Source: Oscillospiraceae bacterium (lineage in GTDB: Bacteria; Bacillota; Clostridia; Oscillospirales; Ruminococcaceae). From it: a DNA stretch of 64,000 nucleotides. The notes below the pieces were generated by a model, which was given only the letters and a program-made list of their open reading frames with translations, was not told the DNA's origin and ran no database searches. Below, one piece after another: positions 63,434 through 64,000 of this stretch (position 1 is its first letter; the number at the start of each line of letters is the position of its first letter). The stretch covers positions 1 to 64,000 of the forward strand of contig JAFWQJ010000029.1 of assembly GCA_017545185.1 (NCBI GenBank), in the 5' to 3' direction. The position numbers and the translations under genes were made by a program.

Positions 63434-63763
63434 TTACAAAGCCTTTTTATGTTCGTACCACGGTTTCGGTTTGCGGACGGCATGTTTTTTCAGATACCGC
63501 CGCAGATACAATGTGACCGCTGCGCCCAGCATGAATGACAGTACCGCGACTGCCACGTATCCGCCTGCACTTTCGTCCAGAAGCGACGTTCCGGCCAGCG
63601 TGACTTTTGAGATCCTGTGCGGTTTGCCGATCAGCACCGTCAGCGCCAGCAGCAGACCGGCATTGAGCGCGGTCAGCAGCATGATCTGCCTTCTGGTGCT
63701 TTTTCTGCGCAGGAGCTCTGCCCGCCGGTGAATCTCACTGACAAACGACTTTGCCGAACGCAT
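63434..63763 (-). CDS. Small hypothetical membrane protein
   Basis: 109 residues from MRSAKSFVSEIHRRA, with AAGGAGGG upstream. A basic N-terminus is followed by two helices (QIMLLTALNAGLLLALTVLIG; GGYVAVAVLSFMLGAAVTLYL) and a basic C-terminus (RRYLKKHAVRKPKPWYEHKK). No family is recognised. Confidence 0.65.
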   Translation of the reverse strand: MRSAKSFVSEIHRRAELLRRKSTRRQIMLLTALNAGLLLALTVLIGKPHRISKVTLAGTSLLDESAGGYVAVAVLSFMLGAAVTLYLRRYLKKHAVRKPKPWYEHKKAL

Positions 63764-63871
63764 CAAAACCCTCCTTTCCGATGTATTCCCCATTGAAAAC
63801 CGAAGCTTTTTGTTCGCTTCATAAAAAGAGATACCTGAAACCGGAAAACTCCTAAAAAATTAGTAAAAAAA

Positions 63872-63899
63872 TTTTCGGGGATCCGAAGATCCCCGAAAA
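63872..63899 (-). terminator. Terminator of the gene at the right edge
   Basis: Minus strand stem TTTTCGGGGATC/GATCCCCGAAAA with a TTCG loop, followed by seven T. Confidence 0.85.
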
Positions 63900-63917
63900 G
63901 CTGCGGAAGGTTCCGGG

Positions 63918-64000
63918 CTATGCCCGCTTCCAGTATCTATGAATATGCGGATTCAGCACCACGATCGTACCCGCCGTCACGATCGGGATCAGATAGCCGA
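63918..64000 (-). CDS. C-terminus of an unidentified protein, cut by the window edge
   Basis: The last 26 codons are visible (GYLIPIVTAGTIVVLNPHIHRYWKRA then TAG), with a hydrophobic stretch that suggests a membrane protein. A strong terminator follows, which supports a real gene end. Confidence 0.5.
   Translation of the reverse strand, partial: GYLIPIVTAGTIVVLNPHIHRYWKRA

Overview
The window looks like a chromosomal piece of a cellulolytic gut or rumen Firmicute close to Ruminococcus. The evidence is a GH11-GH10 xylanase and several other secreted proteins with dockerin modules, BspA-type leucine-rich repeat proteins, clostridial AbrB/SpoVT-like and Spo0A-like regulators, AGGAGG ribosome sites and textbook sigma-70 promoters. 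The species assignment is inference; no rRNA or tRNA gene was seen.

Layout. 0-6.6 kb: a membrane-linked XRE regulator with a PAP2 phosphatase, an ArsR-permease-thioredoxin metalloid or redox operon, and small membrane, zinc-ribbon and LURP-one proteins. 7-11.2 kb: methionine synthesis (LysR, metE, metF). 11.6-14.2 kb: three adjacent decayed genes (sensor kinase, Asp/Ser-rich secreted protein, HtrA protease). 14.4-15.6 kb: a stand-alone Spo0A C-terminal-domain regulator and a coiled-coil HTH protein. 16.4-20.9 kb: two divergent leucine-rich repeat proteins with a probable structured small RNA between them. 21.4-26.8 kb: a two-gene operon of a TIR/beta-propeller membrane protein and a membrane TrkA-N/RyR protein, the best candidate for an undescribed signalling or defence system. 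27.1-30.4 kb: a rearranged, decayed kinase/response regulator/ABC exporter locus. 30.4-36.4 kb: TetR, a MoxR-DUF58-transglutaminase operon and a DUF3592 protein. 36.4-45.9 kb: a dockerin-like secreted protein and a four-gene phosphorelay operon (REC-GGDEF-EAL, HPt, hybrid kinase, amino-acid-permease/kinase fusion). 46.2-51.7 kb: a dockerin protein, an AlbA_2-type ATP-binding regulator and a broken thioesterase/ketosynthase/ACP locus. 52-57.5 kb: an ABC-F ATPase and a VTC-DUF4956-CotH cluster. 57.6-64 kb: the xylanase, a Castor/Pollux-like channel, and small membrane proteins.

A recurring feature is a family of about 0.1-0.3 kb repeats (at 3.9, 6.7, 11.2, 14.3, 15.9, 20.9 and 26.9 kb), all in the same orientation. 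Full copies carry a GC-rich hairpin, a 58-codon AbrB/SpoVT-like gene on the minus strand and a conserved upstream segment. Others are deletion derivatives. They sit in intergenic gaps and flank or abut the decayed loci.
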